DNA of 64,000 nt from Nocardia niwae NBRC 108934 = DSM 45340 (GCF_001613465.1 NZ_BDCK01000016.1:124001-188000); one strand, 5' to 3'. Shown: positions 17,925-27,022, counted from the stretch's first letter. The notes: a model not told the origin generated them from the sequence alone. Translations and numbers: made by a program.

Positions 17925-18309
17925 TCGCGTGAACATCTCCTCCGGTTCGGAGTTCGAAGACCTCGTCGGCTACTCGCGGGCGGTCCGGCTCGGCAATGTC
18001 ATCGCGGTCAGCGGGACCACGGCCTCGGCTCCCGGCGGCACGGCCGTCGGCGGCGACGACATCGGCGAGCAGACCAGAGAGACTCTGCGGCGCATCGGCT
18101 CCGCGCTGGAGGAGGCGGGCGCGAGCCTGGCCGACGTCGTGCGCACCCGCATCTTCGTCACCGATATCGCCCGCTGGCCCGAGGTCGCCAAGGCGCACGC
18201 GGAGGTGTTCGGCGAGATCCGTCCGGCGACGGCGATGTACGAGATCAAAGGGTTGATCACCCCGGCCCTGCTGGTCGAGATCGAAGCCGACGCGATCGTC
18301 GGCGGGTAG
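17917..18309 (+). CDS. RidA-family enamine/imine deaminase
   Basis: A 130-residue Rid-fold protein: SGSEFEDLVGYSRAVRLGNVIAVSGTT, ETLRRIGSALEEAGASLADVVRTRIFVTDI (with the Arg that binds carboxylate in RidA enzymes), and PATAMYEIKGL. Members hydrolyse reactive enamines or act on related small molecules. ATG 17917 is used; ATG 17905 is also in frame. Probably co-transcribed with the DUF998 gene. Confidence 0.85.
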   Translation: MSDRVNISSGSEFEDLVGYSRAVRLGNVIAVSGTTASAPGGTAVGGDDIGEQTRETLRRIGSALEEAGASLADVVRTRIFVTDIARWPEVAKAHAEVFGEIRPATAMYEIKGLITPALLVEIEADAIVGG

Positions 18310-18374
18310 GCGAAGTTCTCGAACCCGGCCCGTCATCGCGGCGGACCGGGCCGAGCCTCGCTAGGGTCGGAATC

Positions 18375-19091
18375 GTGACCACCGCCTCGCAGACCCCTGT
18401 GCAGCTCGACACCGTCGCCGAGGCGACCACCCGCCTGCTCGACACCATCCGCGGACTCGACGAGAGCGCCGTCACCGCGCCCTCCTTGCTTCCCGGCTGG
18501 ACCCGCGGCCATGTCCTCGCACACCTCGCCCGCAACGCCGACAGCCTGGTGAACCTGCTGCTGTGGGCGCACACCGGCGTCGAAATTCCGCAATACGCCA
18601 GCGCTTTCCTGCGCGACGCCGACATCGAGGCGGGCGCGCCCCGCCCACTCGCCGAACAGATCGCCGACAACGAGGCCGCCACCACGCGTTTTCTCGGCCT
18701 CGCGCGCTCACTCACCGACGACGCGTGGCAAGCGCAGGTCCGCACCCGCCAGGGCCGCCCCATCCCCGCAACCGAAGTCCTGTGGATGCGTCTGCAAGAG
18801 GTCGAGATCCACCACGTAGACCTGAACGCCGCCTACACCCCCGCCGACTGGCCCGCCCCTTTCGTCGCCCGCATCCTCCCCCAGGCCACCGCCGACCTCA
18901 CCTGCCTCACTGCCGAGTCAGCACTCTCCTTCACCATCCAGGCCACCGACACCGACTACACCGCCCCCATCGGCCCTTCCCCCACCCACACCATCTCCGG
19001 CCCCGCCTCATCCCTCGCCGCCTGGCTCCTCGGCCGCAGCCCCGGCACAGACCTCACCGGCGATCTCCCACCCCTCCCCGCCTGGAAGTGA
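18375..19091 (+). CDS. maleylpyruvate isomerase-family mycothiol-dependent enzyme
   Basis: A 238-residue DinB-fold protein. The N-terminal LLPGWTRGHVLAHLARNADSL supplies His, and EVEIHHVDLNAAY supplies two His and Glu for the metal site typical of mycothiol-dependent isomerases and transferases. The C-terminal half resembles the SCP2-like extension. The last conserved-looking chromosomal gene before the acquired cluster. Substrate unknown. Confidence 0.88.
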   Translation: MTTASQTPVQLDTVAEATTRLLDTIRGLDESAVTAPSLLPGWTRGHVLAHLARNADSLVNLLLWAHTGVEIPQYASAFLRDADIEAGAPRPLAEQIADNEAATTRFLGLARSLTDDAWQAQVRTRQGRPIPATEVLWMRLQEVEIHHVDLNAAYTPADWPAPFVARILPQATADLTCLTAESALSFTIQATDTDYTAPIGPSPTHTISGPASSLAAWLLGRSPGTDLTGDLPPLPAWK

Positions 19092-19237
19092 CGAGCGGCG
19101 CACCTCCGCGGCATGTGCGAGAACCGAGCACGCGGGCACCGAGCTCGTTCGCCGAGGGACTGCATACCCGTCGCGCAGCTTCGTGCACCGCCCGTGCCAG
19201 TTCCGGACTTCTCGCGCCAGTCGCTCGAGGTCGGATT

Positions 19238-20989
19238 TCACGTCGGTGCGGGTTTGGTGGACGCGTTCCGGCGCTCGAGCGCGCCTGGAAACAATCCGCG
19301 ATCCTCCGCCACCCGCAACGGGACCCGATCGACGGGGACCCCTTCGACGGTGTAGCGGGCCAAGCGAGTCCCCGTTTTCGCAACGTTCGAGATGCGCTCC
19401 GGGATCAAGCATTCAACGGCGATCCCCGCTGCGCCGGCAGCCAAGTTCTTGCCGATGAGCCGGCCCGGCGCTACCGCTCCGGCGGTGACGGTCGGATCGG
19501 AGGCACTCGGGATAGGACAGATCCGCCAGATATCCCCTTTGGAGTTCGAGACCAGGTTGCCTCGCTCCTCCCAAGGCGTCACCGGCTCATCCGGTATCGA
19601 GACCAAGCCGCGAAAGAGGTTGTTGGCGCGGCCTTGGTTCACGATCTGACCGGTGTCGACGGTGAAGTCCCTGGAGAAGAAGTAGGACGGCGGCAGGCCC
19701 GCCGCACGCAGGGCCCACCAGTAATCCTCGACCAGCGGAAGGACGCTGGTGCGGATGTGCTCGGACTTTCTCGGGTCGCGGACCGACCACGCATCAGCCT
19801 GGGCGCGGATCTCGAGGATCACCGCGTCCACGTCTGCCGCAGTCGCCGCGGCCCATTCGGCCCGACGAGCGATACCCGCCGCCTTCTTCACTGTGAGGAG
19901 AGCAGCCAGGAACACCCGCTGCATATCGTTATAACCCGATTTCCGGGTGGACGAAGCGGGGTAGAGGTTCAGCCCGTAGAACCCGTTCTCGTCGAAACCC
20001 GGGTTTACCGCGTAGTACGGCCCGTCGATGTTCTCCAGGCGAAACAGCCGCCGTCGCACACCGGTCCGCAGGACCTCGTCGTTCGACATATCAGTCATCG
20101 GCGGTAGGACCGCATGACAATAGTCGGTGGGCGGCAGATCGAAGATGGGGCTCGCCGCTGTGGGCGTGCCGTCCGGCGCACACCGGTCGTCCAACCCCGT
20201 TATCCGTGCCGTCGACGGGACCTCGGAGACCGGATCTGCGGACACGAGCAGATGCGGACCACAGCGAATCCGGTGCCGCCCGTCCACGAAGTCCTCGACG
20301 ACCTCGGCATTGTCCACCAGCGGCGCGAAACGCAGTTCGACGCATGTTCGCTCGCGCACCGGCGCTACCGCGGTGAACCGTGGCGAGTATGTACGCAGCG
20401 CATTCGCGAAATCGAGCAGGTACTCCCGCCGCGCCCCCGGTCGGCGTGATTCGGCGGCCGCCGTATACGACCAGGTCCACGGGGTGAACGAAAACCGGAC
20501 GCCGGCGAGAGATTCGTACGGGAGGGTGGCGAGCGCGCTGTGCATCTCCTGCAGCCGAACGTTCGACCGCGAGAATCCTACCGTGGTAATGCGGACGCCA
20601 CAGCCGAGTTCAGCCGAGCACAGCCGCACGTAATCGAGTAGTTCAGAATAGGAGCCGATATCGTTGTCGATATAGGGGAAGAGCACCTTCTTCTTGTGCG
20701 TTCGCTCACTCGCGATGGCAAGCCCCCGTTCCGCCGCAATCGTGCGCAGCGCCCAGATCAATGCCCGAAGCGAGCTGTTCGGGAACTCCCACACCACATT
20801 CGCGGCGTGCTGGCTACAAAATGCACATCTGTTGAAGCAGCCTATTTGCGGCTGGAAATATTGTAGTCGAGTGAGCGCGTCGTCCGGCACCGATCGCAGG
20901 CGCTCCAGGATCTGGTCCCGTTGTCTGATGTCATCGCTCGCAAGTTTTTCCGGAGTCTCGTCTCGCAGCAGATAGTAGGTGGCAATCAC
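19238..20989 (-). CDS. radical SAM enzyme of the RiPP-like cluster
   Basis: About 583 residues. GCFNRCAFCSQH at roughly residues 50-61 is the C-x3-C-x2-C site that binds the 4Fe-4S cluster and S-adenosylmethionine. The rest shows the radical SAM barrel, but I see no SPASM or twitch cysteine array, only scattered Cys (ICPIPS, VECLIP). GTG 20989 is chosen because GGAGATGAGG lies just before it and it clears the upstream stop; an in-frame ATG at 21013 would overlap. It is the last gene of the cluster. The substrate could be a peptide or a sugar. Confidence 0.85.
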   Translation of the reverse strand: MIATYYLLRDETPEKLASDDIRQRDQILERLRSVPDDALTRLQYFQPQIGCFNRCAFCSQHAANVVWEFPNSSLRALIWALRTIAAERGLAIASERTHKKKVLFPYIDNDIGSYSELLDYVRLCSAELGCGVRITTVGFSRSNVRLQEMHSALATLPYESLAGVRFSFTPWTWSYTAAAESRRPGARREYLLDFANALRTYSPRFTAVAPVRERTCVELRFAPLVDNAEVVEDFVDGRHRIRCGPHLLVSADPVSEVPSTARITGLDDRCAPDGTPTAASPIFDLPPTDYCHAVLPPMTDMSNDEVLRTGVRRRLFRLENIDGPYYAVNPGFDENGFYGLNLYPASSTRKSGYNDMQRVFLAALLTVKKAAGIARRAEWAAATAADVDAVILEIRAQADAWSVRDPRKSEHIRTSVLPLVEDYWWALRAAGLPPSYFFSRDFTVDTGQIVNQGRANNLFRGLVSIPDEPVTPWEERGNLVSNSKGDIWRICPIPSASDPTVTAGAVAPGRLIGKNLAAGAAGIAVECLIPERISNVAKTGTRLARYTVEGVPVDRVPLRVAEDRGLFPGALERRNASTKPAPT

Positions 20990-20996
20990 CCGTACC

Positions 20997-22049
20997 TCAT
21001 CTCCCCACGGCATCGGATAAACACTGCACTACCCGATCCATATCCTGTCGTGACATTCGTGCGTGCAAAGGAACACGCAGCACGGTGTTCCGCGCCGCAT
21101 CGGCGACAGGCGGTAACCCGACACCCGGGATCGCATCCACCCCCCTGGCCGATATCCCATTACCGTTGAGCGCTCGTTCGGCGAGTCCGCGTCGATGGGC
21201 CGAATCGAAACGGAGCAGAGCGGACGTCCAGGTACCCTCGCATCCCGGCGCACTCGCCAGCAATTCGACATCCGGAACTTCGACCAGTCGCTCGGCATAA
21301 CCGGCGGCGAGTCGCCGGCGCACATCGACAATCGCGGGCAAGCGATCGAGTTGCGCATTTGCCATCGCTGCGGTGATATCGCTCATCCCCAGCTTCGGAT
21401 AGCCCTCGACCGGATAGTTCTCGCTTGTGCCGTGCTGGGTCCATGCCAGCAATCCGCCTTCGCCGGTCGTCATGCTTTTGGTGGCATTCAAGCTGAAGAT
21501 GCCGAAGTCACCGTCGCGTCCAACCGGCCCCCCGCGCGTCGCGCCACCGAATACAGACGCGCAATCCTCGATCAACGGAATGCTCGCATGGTCGCACAGC
21601 GAACGAATCGGCTCGATATCACCGACAAGTCCGCCGTAGTGCACGAACACCACCGCCCCGGTACGTTCGGTGAGGCATTCCGCCACCGCACCCGGCGCCA
21701 GTGCCAGCGTGTCGGTTGTCAAGTCGGCAAATACCGGAGTTCCGCCGACGAAGCGGATGACGTCGACAACTCCCTCGCAAACAATCGGAGTTGTGACGAC
21801 CTCACGTCGGTCTCCGCGCAAGACCTGCCGCAGCGCGATCCACAGCGCAATGCTGCCGGAACACGTGGCGAAGGTGCGCCGACCGAGCACTGCGCTCGTT
21901 CTCGACTCGAATGCAGCGACCTCCGCACCGGCGGCTATCCATCCCGACCCGATAGCACGCGCCACAGCGGAGACATCGACATCGGTCACGTCCGGCCGGA
22001 ACAGCGCGATATCCCAGTCAGTATCGGACACGATGGAAATGCCTTCCAT
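20997..22049 (-). CDS. DegT/DnrJ/EryC1 aminotransferase, copy 2
   Basis: PLP enzyme that aminates keto-sugars or similar compounds. ATCSGSIALWIALR binds PLP phosphate, IPLIEDCASVFGG carries the cofactor Asp, and SLNATKSMTTGEGG the Schiff-base Lys. At 350 residues it is slightly short for the family. It overlaps the deacetylase-like gene by 32 bp and leads into the radical SAM gene. The product is likely an amino-sugar or amino group on the cluster's product; sequence does not show which. Confidence 0.9.
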   Translation of the reverse strand: MEGISIVSDTDWDIALFRPDVTDVDVSAVARAIGSGWIAAGAEVAAFESRTSAVLGRRTFATCSGSIALWIALRQVLRGDRREVVTTPIVCEGVVDVIRFVGGTPVFADLTTDTLALAPGAVAECLTERTGAVVFVHYGGLVGDIEPIRSLCDHASIPLIEDCASVFGGATRGGPVGRDGDFGIFSLNATKSMTTGEGGLLAWTQHGTSENYPVEGYPKLGMSDITAAMANAQLDRLPAIVDVRRRLAAGYAERLVEVPDVELLASAPGCEGTWTSALLRFDSAHRRGLAERALNGNGISARGVDAIPGVGLPPVADAARNTVLRVPLHARMSRQDMDRVVQCLSDAVGR

Positions 22050-22734
22050 ACCAATTATGCGGATGCGTCAGGACGTAGACGAGGGGTCGTCGATCCGCCA
22101 ATTGCGCACACAGGCAGCGCTCATCGTCCGTCAATACGCCGCGGTCGAACCGCCGCCACCGGCCGAGGCTGTCGGTGATGTATTGCGCCGTATGGAAGAG
22201 ATCGAGTGGCTCGCGTCCGTAAGCTTCGTAGGCGAAGCCGTGGGCGGCAGGGTCGACGGCTGACAAGAAATCCAGATTGTTGTCCCGCGTCTGATCGCGA
22301 TGACTCGCGATACCGGGCGGCTTGTCGGTCCCCGCGAGCAACCGGAATATCGCCAGTTGGAGTTCCAGCGCCTGCTCGCGCGGGACCCCGGTCGCGGACT
22401 CGTAGTCGAGTGGCTCCGCATGCAAGCCGATTTCGTGCCCCGCCGCCTGCAGATCTTTGATCAGGCTGTACACCTCGTAACCGAATACGTTGTAGCCGTT
22501 CGCCGAGACTCGCCAGAAATACGTTGCCGGTATGCCGAGCGCATTCTCGATCTCGGCGAATTTCGCCGCCCGGTCGGGCGCCTCGTCCACATCGTGCCGC
22601 AGCACGACGGTCCGGTCGCCCGTTGTCGCGCCGATCAGGTCGGCGCACCGGCTGAACTCGTAACCCATATCTACCGCGAGCCGGAGGCAGTCGGCGTAAT
22701 GCGCGAAAGTAAAATCACAGTCGCGGTCAACCAT
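22018..22734 (-). CDS. polysaccharide-deacetylase-like (NodB-fold) protein
   Basis: A 238-residue protein with TVVLRHDVDEAPDRAAKFAEI, matching the metal-binding Asp motif of the NodB fold (HDVD variant), PATYFWRV and AGHEIGLHAE, which supplies His. No signal peptide is present, so the substrate should be cytoplasmic: an N-acetylated sugar nucleotide or a glycosylated intermediate rather than cell-wall polymer. Overlaps the neighbours at both ends (8 bp and 32 bp), indicating one operon. Confidence 0.78.
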   Translation of the reverse strand: MVDRDCDFTFAHYADCLRLAVDMGYEFSRCADLIGATTGDRTVVLRHDVDEAPDRAAKFAEIENALGIPATYFWRVSANGYNVFGYEVYSLIKDLQAAGHEIGLHAEPLDYESATGVPREQALELQLAIFRLLAGTDKPPGIASHRDQTRDNNLDFLSAVDPAAHGFAYEAYGREPLDLFHTAQYITDSLGRWRRFDRGVLTDDERCLCAQLADRRPLVYVLTHPHNWYGRHFHRVRY

Positions 22735-23776
22735 GGGACATCACCTGCAGAGGGTAAGCCGCAACGAGTTCACGCATCCACGGCGAATGGTCGCGTGCCA
22801 CCTTGCCGGAAGCGATCGCACGACGCAGCGAGCGAATATTGCTGTAGGCGTCGTTCTCGATGTCTGCTATGGCCCCGGCCCGCACGGCGTCCGCTATTTC
22901 CGCAATACCCTGTTCGATCGTCCGGGTCTTCCGATAGCCGAGCTCGGCCAGCCGCCGGAAATCGACGCGGTAACTCCGCCGATCCTCGTTGTCCGCGGTA
23001 TCGCCGAAGTGCACTGTCGCACCGGATACCGCTCTGATCCGCGCCGCGAGGTCGGCGATGGTGAGGTTGTCGTCGTCTGCACCGACGTTGATCGGTCCGA
23101 CGTAGCCCGACGACATCAGCAACTCCACGCTTCTGGCGATATCGAGGACGTGGACGAATGGCCGCCACTGCCCGCCGCCGCGCACCTCGAGCGCGATGCC
23201 CGCGGCCGCCCTAGCGCTCATCAGATTCACCACGGTGTCCAGCCTGGGCCGATGCGACAGCCCGAACGCGGTGCCGAAACGTGGGAACGCACAGGCCGTC
23301 CGGCCGGTCAACATCCCACCGACGACTCGCTCGATTCCGAGCTTGGTGGCGGCGTACACACCGATCGGGCATGCCGTCGACGTCTCGTCGACCACAGCCG
23401 CCTCCGCGCCGTAGACGCTGCATGTAGACGCCGCGACGAAAACCGGAATCCGCAACTCGTCGACCACCTGGGCAGCGCCGATGACACTGGTGTAGGTCAG
23501 CTCTACGGCGAGATCGACATCGACCTGGCAGGCCGGTTCGCCTACCAGCCCGCCCATATGAATGCAGGCGTCGACGCCACGCAGGACCTCCGTCAACGAA
23601 CTCTTCGACCGATAGTCGGCATGGATCAGTTCGATGTCGCCCGAGCTCATCTCCTCGCTCCAACGATGTCCGTACATGAAGTTGTCGACGGCCCGCACGG
23701 TATGGCCCGAGCCGGCCAGATATCCTGCGATGGCGCTGCCCAGATAGCCGCCCCCGCCCAGCACTGTGACTTTCAT
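22727..23776 (-). CDS. NAD-dependent sugar epimerase/dehydratase A
   Basis: Extended SDR of 349 residues. MKVTVLGGGGYLGSAIAGYL is the Rossmann motif, HMGGLVGEPA follows the central sheet, and GVYAATKLGIERV holds a Tyr-x3-Lys pair (YAATK). Start ATG 23776 gives a native N-terminus and an ATGA overlap with the preceding gene. Probably acts on a nucleotide sugar feeding the two aminotransferases and glycosyltransferases. Exact reaction not visible. Confidence 0.88.
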   Translation of the reverse strand: MKVTVLGGGGYLGSAIAGYLAGSGHTVRAVDNFMYGHRWSEEMSSGDIELIHADYRSKSSLTEVLRGVDACIHMGGLVGEPACQVDVDLAVELTYTSVIGAAQVVDELRIPVFVAASTCSVYGAEAAVVDETSTACPIGVYAATKLGIERVVGGMLTGRTACAFPRFGTAFGLSHRPRLDTVVNLMSARAAAGIALEVRGGGQWRPFVHVLDIARSVELLMSSGYVGPINVGADDDNLTIADLAARIRAVSGATVHFGDTADNEDRRSYRVDFRRLAELGYRKTRTIEQGIAEIADAVRAGAIADIENDAYSNIRSLRRAIASGKVARDHSPWMRELVAAYPLQVMSHG

Positions 23777-24792
23777 ACTCGTGCTTTCTCTGCGATGAGC
23801 CGCAGCCATGTCGGAATCGCGGAAGGATTCGCACTCATCCAATCCACGTACTGCCGCACGCCGTCGGAGAAGGTGATGCCGGGGCGCCAGTTCAGGACCT
23901 TCCGGCATACTTCGGTATCCGCGACACCGCCTTTCGGGTCACCTTCCGGCATGTCCGTCGATGTCACCGTCATCGCCGGAAAGTACTCCGCCAACTCGGT
24001 GACCACGTCTCTGATGGCCGTGGCCTGCCCGGTACCGATGTTCAGAATCCGGCCGGCCGCGCTATCGGTCACCGCTGCCCGGATCGTGCCTTCCACGATA
24101 TCGCCGAGATGCGTGAAATCACGAATTTGATGACCGCCACCGTTCAGCTCGATCGGCAGGCCCAGCATCGCACGCATAACGAATATCGCGACCGCCCAAC
24201 TGTGGCTGCCTTCCTTGGGAATCTGCGGCCCACCGTATACGCTGAAGTAGCGCACTACCGCGGTGTGTTCAGGAGCCGCCTTCGTCAGCGCGATCTCCTC
24301 TCCCGCCAGTTTCGATCTGCCGTACTCGGAGATCGGATCGGGAGCATCGGATTCAGCGAAGACCTGCGGTCCGCTGCCGACCACCCCGTTGCCGTACACA
24401 CTCGCACTGGACACAAACACCGCTTTGGACACTCCGGCGCGGCGTGCGGCGGCCAACACCGTCGCCGTACCCCGCACATTCACGTCCTCGCATTCGCCCG
24501 GCATCCGTGTACATGCGGCGACATCAGCAAGCGCCGCCGCATGTATCACTACATCCCGACCTCGCAGTGCAGCCTCCACAACATCGCTGTCGCGGACATC
24601 GCCGCGGACGAGCGCTATATCGGCGTCGCTGTCGAACAGATACCGCCTGCTCTCCGCTGGATACGCACTGAGATTGTCGAATGCCGTCACTCGCCCGCCC
24701 GCTCTGGCGATTGTGCGGCAGATCGCTCCGCCGACCAGCCCGGCCCCTCCGGTCACCAGGAAATTCATATCTCGAACATCGACTGCGCTCAT
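23773..24792 (-). CDS. NAD-dependent sugar epimerase/dehydratase B
   Basis: Extended SDR of 339 residues with FLVTGGAGLVGGAICRTIA, VFVSSASVYG (catalytic Ser region), and ISEYGRSKLAGEE (YxxxK). GGGHQIRDFTHLGDIVEG is the GalE-like substrate loop. It is distinct from epimerase A rather than a recent duplicate. Translationally coupled on both sides (4-bp overlaps). Likely makes or converts a UDP- or dTDP-sugar. Confidence 0.9.
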   Translation of the reverse strand: MSAVDVRDMNFLVTGGAGLVGGAICRTIARAGGRVTAFDNLSAYPAESRRYLFDSDADIALVRGDVRDSDVVEAALRGRDVVIHAAALADVAACTRMPGECEDVNVRGTATVLAAARRAGVSKAVFVSSASVYGNGVVGSGPQVFAESDAPDPISEYGRSKLAGEEIALTKAAPEHTAVVRYFSVYGGPQIPKEGSHSWAVAIFVMRAMLGLPIELNGGGHQIRDFTHLGDIVEGTIRAAVTDSAAGRILNIGTGQATAIRDVVTELAEYFPAMTVTSTDMPEGDPKGGVADTEVCRKVLNWRPGITFSDGVRQYVDWMSANPSAIPTWLRLIAEKARV

Positions 24793-25760
24793 TGCTCAAC
24801 CTTCTTCTGCAGACCGTCCGCAATTCTGCTGAATTCGGCGACAGTTAGTTTCTCCGTGAAGAAGAATGGCACCATCAGCACCGAAACATCGTTCGTCGAC
24901 CGATAGAATTCCGTGAGGCACCGGACGCCCTCTTCGGTGATCATGTAGGGCTTGCTGTGCGGTAGATGCACCGTGACCGCGCGCGCCAGGAAAAGCGGCG
25001 AGACCTCCGCCACCCGCAAGCGGTAACCGAATTCGAGATCCGCGTACCATCCGGTCGGGTCGAACAGTGTATTGACGCCACCCACATCATGGAACAATGA
25101 CTTGGGCAGCGAATGGTTGCCGTACCGCATCGCCAGCCAGCCAGCCGAATCACTTTGGAAACGGCCGGATTTGATGACCGCTTCGATATCGCGATAGACG
25201 GCGGGCTTTTTCGACATCATCTTGATGGCGTCGAACCGGTCGCGGACATCGGCAACCGACAGCCGGAACTCGTCCAGCTGCAACAGGTCGACGAGTGTGC
25301 TCTCGCCGGGACGTGAAACGAACGCCGAATGAACCTCGCCGGTGATGACGTCACGAACCGCCGCCGCCTGCCAGCAGTACAGCTCCCGCCCCACCGCCAC
25401 GGTCGGCTTTCGAGTCTCTCGATGCGCCTCGATATGACGCCGCAGCAAGTCCGTGTCGGCGAGGTTGTCGTCAATGGCCAGGAACAACAGCTCGGACCGT
25501 GCCGCCGCGGCGGCCGCGTTGTAGGCGGAGCACATCCCGGCCGGATCCTGACGTATCACCCGCAGATTGCTCGCGGCCACGCCCCAGGCCGCGAACATGT
25601 CCGAGATCGGTTCGTCGCTGCCATCGTCGACCAGGATGATCTCGTAGCGGTCCGAGTCGATGTCCTGGCGCAGCAAGGTCTCGATAGTCAGCCGAAGCCG
25701 GCTCGGGCCCTGGTGTTCGTCGTTGATCCGGCATGGCAAAAGCACGGACAGCTCAGTCAT
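24789..25760 (-). CDS. GT2 glycosyltransferase, copy 2
   Basis: A 323-residue GT-A fold enzyme: ELSVLLPCRINDEHQGPSRL, then YEIILVDDGSD for nucleotide binding, and LFLAIDDNLAD at the DxD position. It is a clear paralogue of the gene at 34783-35775: the N-terminal phrase, GMC.AYN.AAAA, VGRELYCW/FCW and DPTGWYADLE are shared. ATG 25760 is chosen by alignment with that copy. Its unusual start motif LLPCRIN is not typical of cell-wall GT2 enzymes. Confidence 0.88.
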   Translation of the reverse strand: MTELSVLLPCRINDEHQGPSRLRLTIETLLRQDIDSDRYEIILVDDGSDEPISDMFAAWGVAASNLRVIRQDPAGMCSAYNAAAAAARSELLFLAIDDNLADTDLLRRHIEAHRETRKPTVAVGRELYCWQAAAVRDVITGEVHSAFVSRPGESTLVDLLQLDEFRLSVADVRDRFDAIKMMSKKPAVYRDIEAVIKSGRFQSDSAGWLAMRYGNHSLPKSLFHDVGGVNTLFDPTGWYADLEFGYRLRVAEVSPLFLARAVTVHLPHSKPYMITEEGVRCLTEFYRSTNDVSVLMVPFFFTEKLTVAEFSRIADGLQKKVEQ

Positions 25761-26037
25761 CGTCGTCGGCTTCCTCGAGGAACAGTTCATCGATGAGCCT
25801 GGCGACGAATTCCCGCACATCCGCGAGTGCGTCATCGAGGGAGACGTCGTACTCCTGGTTCAGCAGGGCGGCGATCTGGCTAAGGTCCTTGGTGCCATCG
25901 CAGGCGTTCCAGATCAGCTCACTGGTTTCGTTCAGCACATACGCTCGGCTGCGGCGCACGATCTCCAGTTGGCCGTCGGGCCTGCGCCGCGACGACGCGC
26001 CCAGCGCCTTGACAGGTACCCGCGAGGTCAGCTCCAT
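25753..26037 (-). CDS. PqqD-like RRE protein (peptide-binding)
   Basis: A 94-residue stand-alone PqqD-fold protein. The pattern EIVRRSRAYVLNETSELIW, then DGTKDLSQIAALLNQEYDVS, and a C-terminal acidic tail is that of the RiPP recognition element, a winged helix that holds a precursor leader for the tailoring enzymes. The ATG at 26037 overlaps the nucleotidyltransferase stop by 10 bp. Encoded two genes after the 23-residue peptide. PqqD-like proteins also occur in some exopolysaccharide clusters, so the RiPP reading is inference. Confidence 0.85.
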   Translation of the reverse strand: MELTSRVPVKALGASSRRRPDGQLEIVRRSRAYVLNETSELIWNACDGTKDLSQIAALLNQEYDVSLDDALADVREFVARLIDELFLEEADDDD

Positions 26038-26852
26038 CGCACGACCACCGTCTCGAGCAGAGCACGGCACGTGCGCAGGTCTCGCGCGATTGCGCGACGG
26101 CCATCGGCCCCTTCGGCCGGCCCCCCGAGGATGATCGGCACAAGGCGATCGTTCACTGTCGAATCGAGCGCCCGCCGCATGCGCCGCACGATCCATTTGT
26201 CTTTGGCTCGCGACGAAAGGTATCCGCTGTCCAGAACCAAGGCGTTGCCGGTGTGGCTCGCGGCGATCCGTATCGAGATGGTCGCGGATTCCAGATCGCC
26301 GGATTCCAGCAGTCCCGCGGCATCTTCGAGGGCAGCGTTGGCCGTCATCCAGTCGCGGATCTTCAAAGCCTCTCGCAGGCCGCTGTCCAGCATGCGCGCT
26401 CTCAGCTCCTCGAAGGCATCCGCACCGATGACCGCAGTTCCGGTGCACAGTCTGCAGGCGAACTCCGCCTCATCGTCGGAGAGCGCACCGAATCGGCCAC
26501 TGCGACCAGCGCGCGATATATGGTCGAGCACTGTTTCGAAATGGCTTGTGGTCCACTCTTCGACATCCCAGCGACAGTCTTCCGCTTCGATGATCCGGAT
26601 ATTCACCGGATCTCGCATGGCGGGCAACCACAGATACTGCGTTGCGGATTCCGCAGAAGTATATTCCGGCACGATGGCGTAGAGATCGATATCGCTTTCC
26701 GCGTGCGCGAAGCCCTCGACCGCCGAGCCGCTCGCGTAGACTGCCACGGCGGACGACGCGAAGTCGAGACGCGCAAGGACTTCAGTTGGATCGAGAGTCA
26801 ACAATATACTGATCCGTTCTCGTCGTTCTATTTCGGAACTGCGCGGGTGCAT
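26028..26852 (-). CDS. MNT-type nucleotidyltransferase domain protein
   Basis: About 274 residues. AVAVYASGSAVEGFAHAESDIDLYAIV is the GS...S-D-I-D-L core of polymerase-beta-like nucleotidyltransferases, with the two metal-binding Asp. The C-terminal part is helical, with DAAGLLESGDLESATISIRI. ATG 26852 is used; a GTG at 26891, 9 bp after the upstream peptide stop, is also in frame. It could adenylylate or otherwise nucleotidylate an antibiotic, sugar or peptide. Confidence 0.78.
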   Translation of the reverse strand: MHPRSSEIERRERISILLTLDPTEVLARLDFASSAVAVYASGSAVEGFAHAESDIDLYAIVPEYTSAESATQYLWLPAMRDPVNIRIIEAEDCRWDVEEWTTSHFETVLDHISRAGRSGRFGALSDDEAEFACRLCTGTAVIGADAFEELRARMLDSGLREALKIRDWMTANAALEDAAGLLESGDLESATISIRIAASHTGNALVLDSGYLSSRAKDKWIVRRMRRALDSTVNDRLVPIILGGPAEGADGRRAIARDLRTCRALLETVVVRWS

Positions 26853-26899
26853 CTCGCGATACACCCGCGCAGGCCAGGCCTGACATAGCACAGCCTGAA

Positions 26900-26971
26900 T
26901 CAGATGACCGGGACAGGGTTCAACCCTCGGGTCAATTCCGGCTTCTTGTAAGACTTCCGCACGATCTGCAT
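26900..26971 (-). CDS. candidate 23-residue RiPP precursor peptide 1
   Basis: ATG at 26971, preceded by AAAGGAGGTGA, an almost perfect Shine-Dalgarno at ideal spacing. The product begins MQIVRKSYKKPELTRG and ends in PVPVI. The segment Y-x-x-P-x-L-x-x-G resembles the leader motif (YxxPxLxxxG) that RRE domains bind in actinobacterial lasso peptides and related RiPPs, and a PqqD-like gene follows shortly after. Only seven residues follow the Gly, very short for a core, so it might be a leader-like or regulatory peptide. Confidence 0.55.
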   Translation of the reverse strand: MQIVRKSYKKPELTRGLNPVPVI

Positions 26972-27022
26972 GATTCACCTCCTTTCGCTGTCGAAGTCGT
27001 TTCCCGGTTGGAAACGCGGAGG

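Noticed and set aside
19008-19412. 134-codon minus-strand frame at the downstream edge of the cluster, as a possible mobile-element remnant
   Set aside because: It overlaps the ends of two well-supported genes in other frames and shows no transposase or integrase motif.
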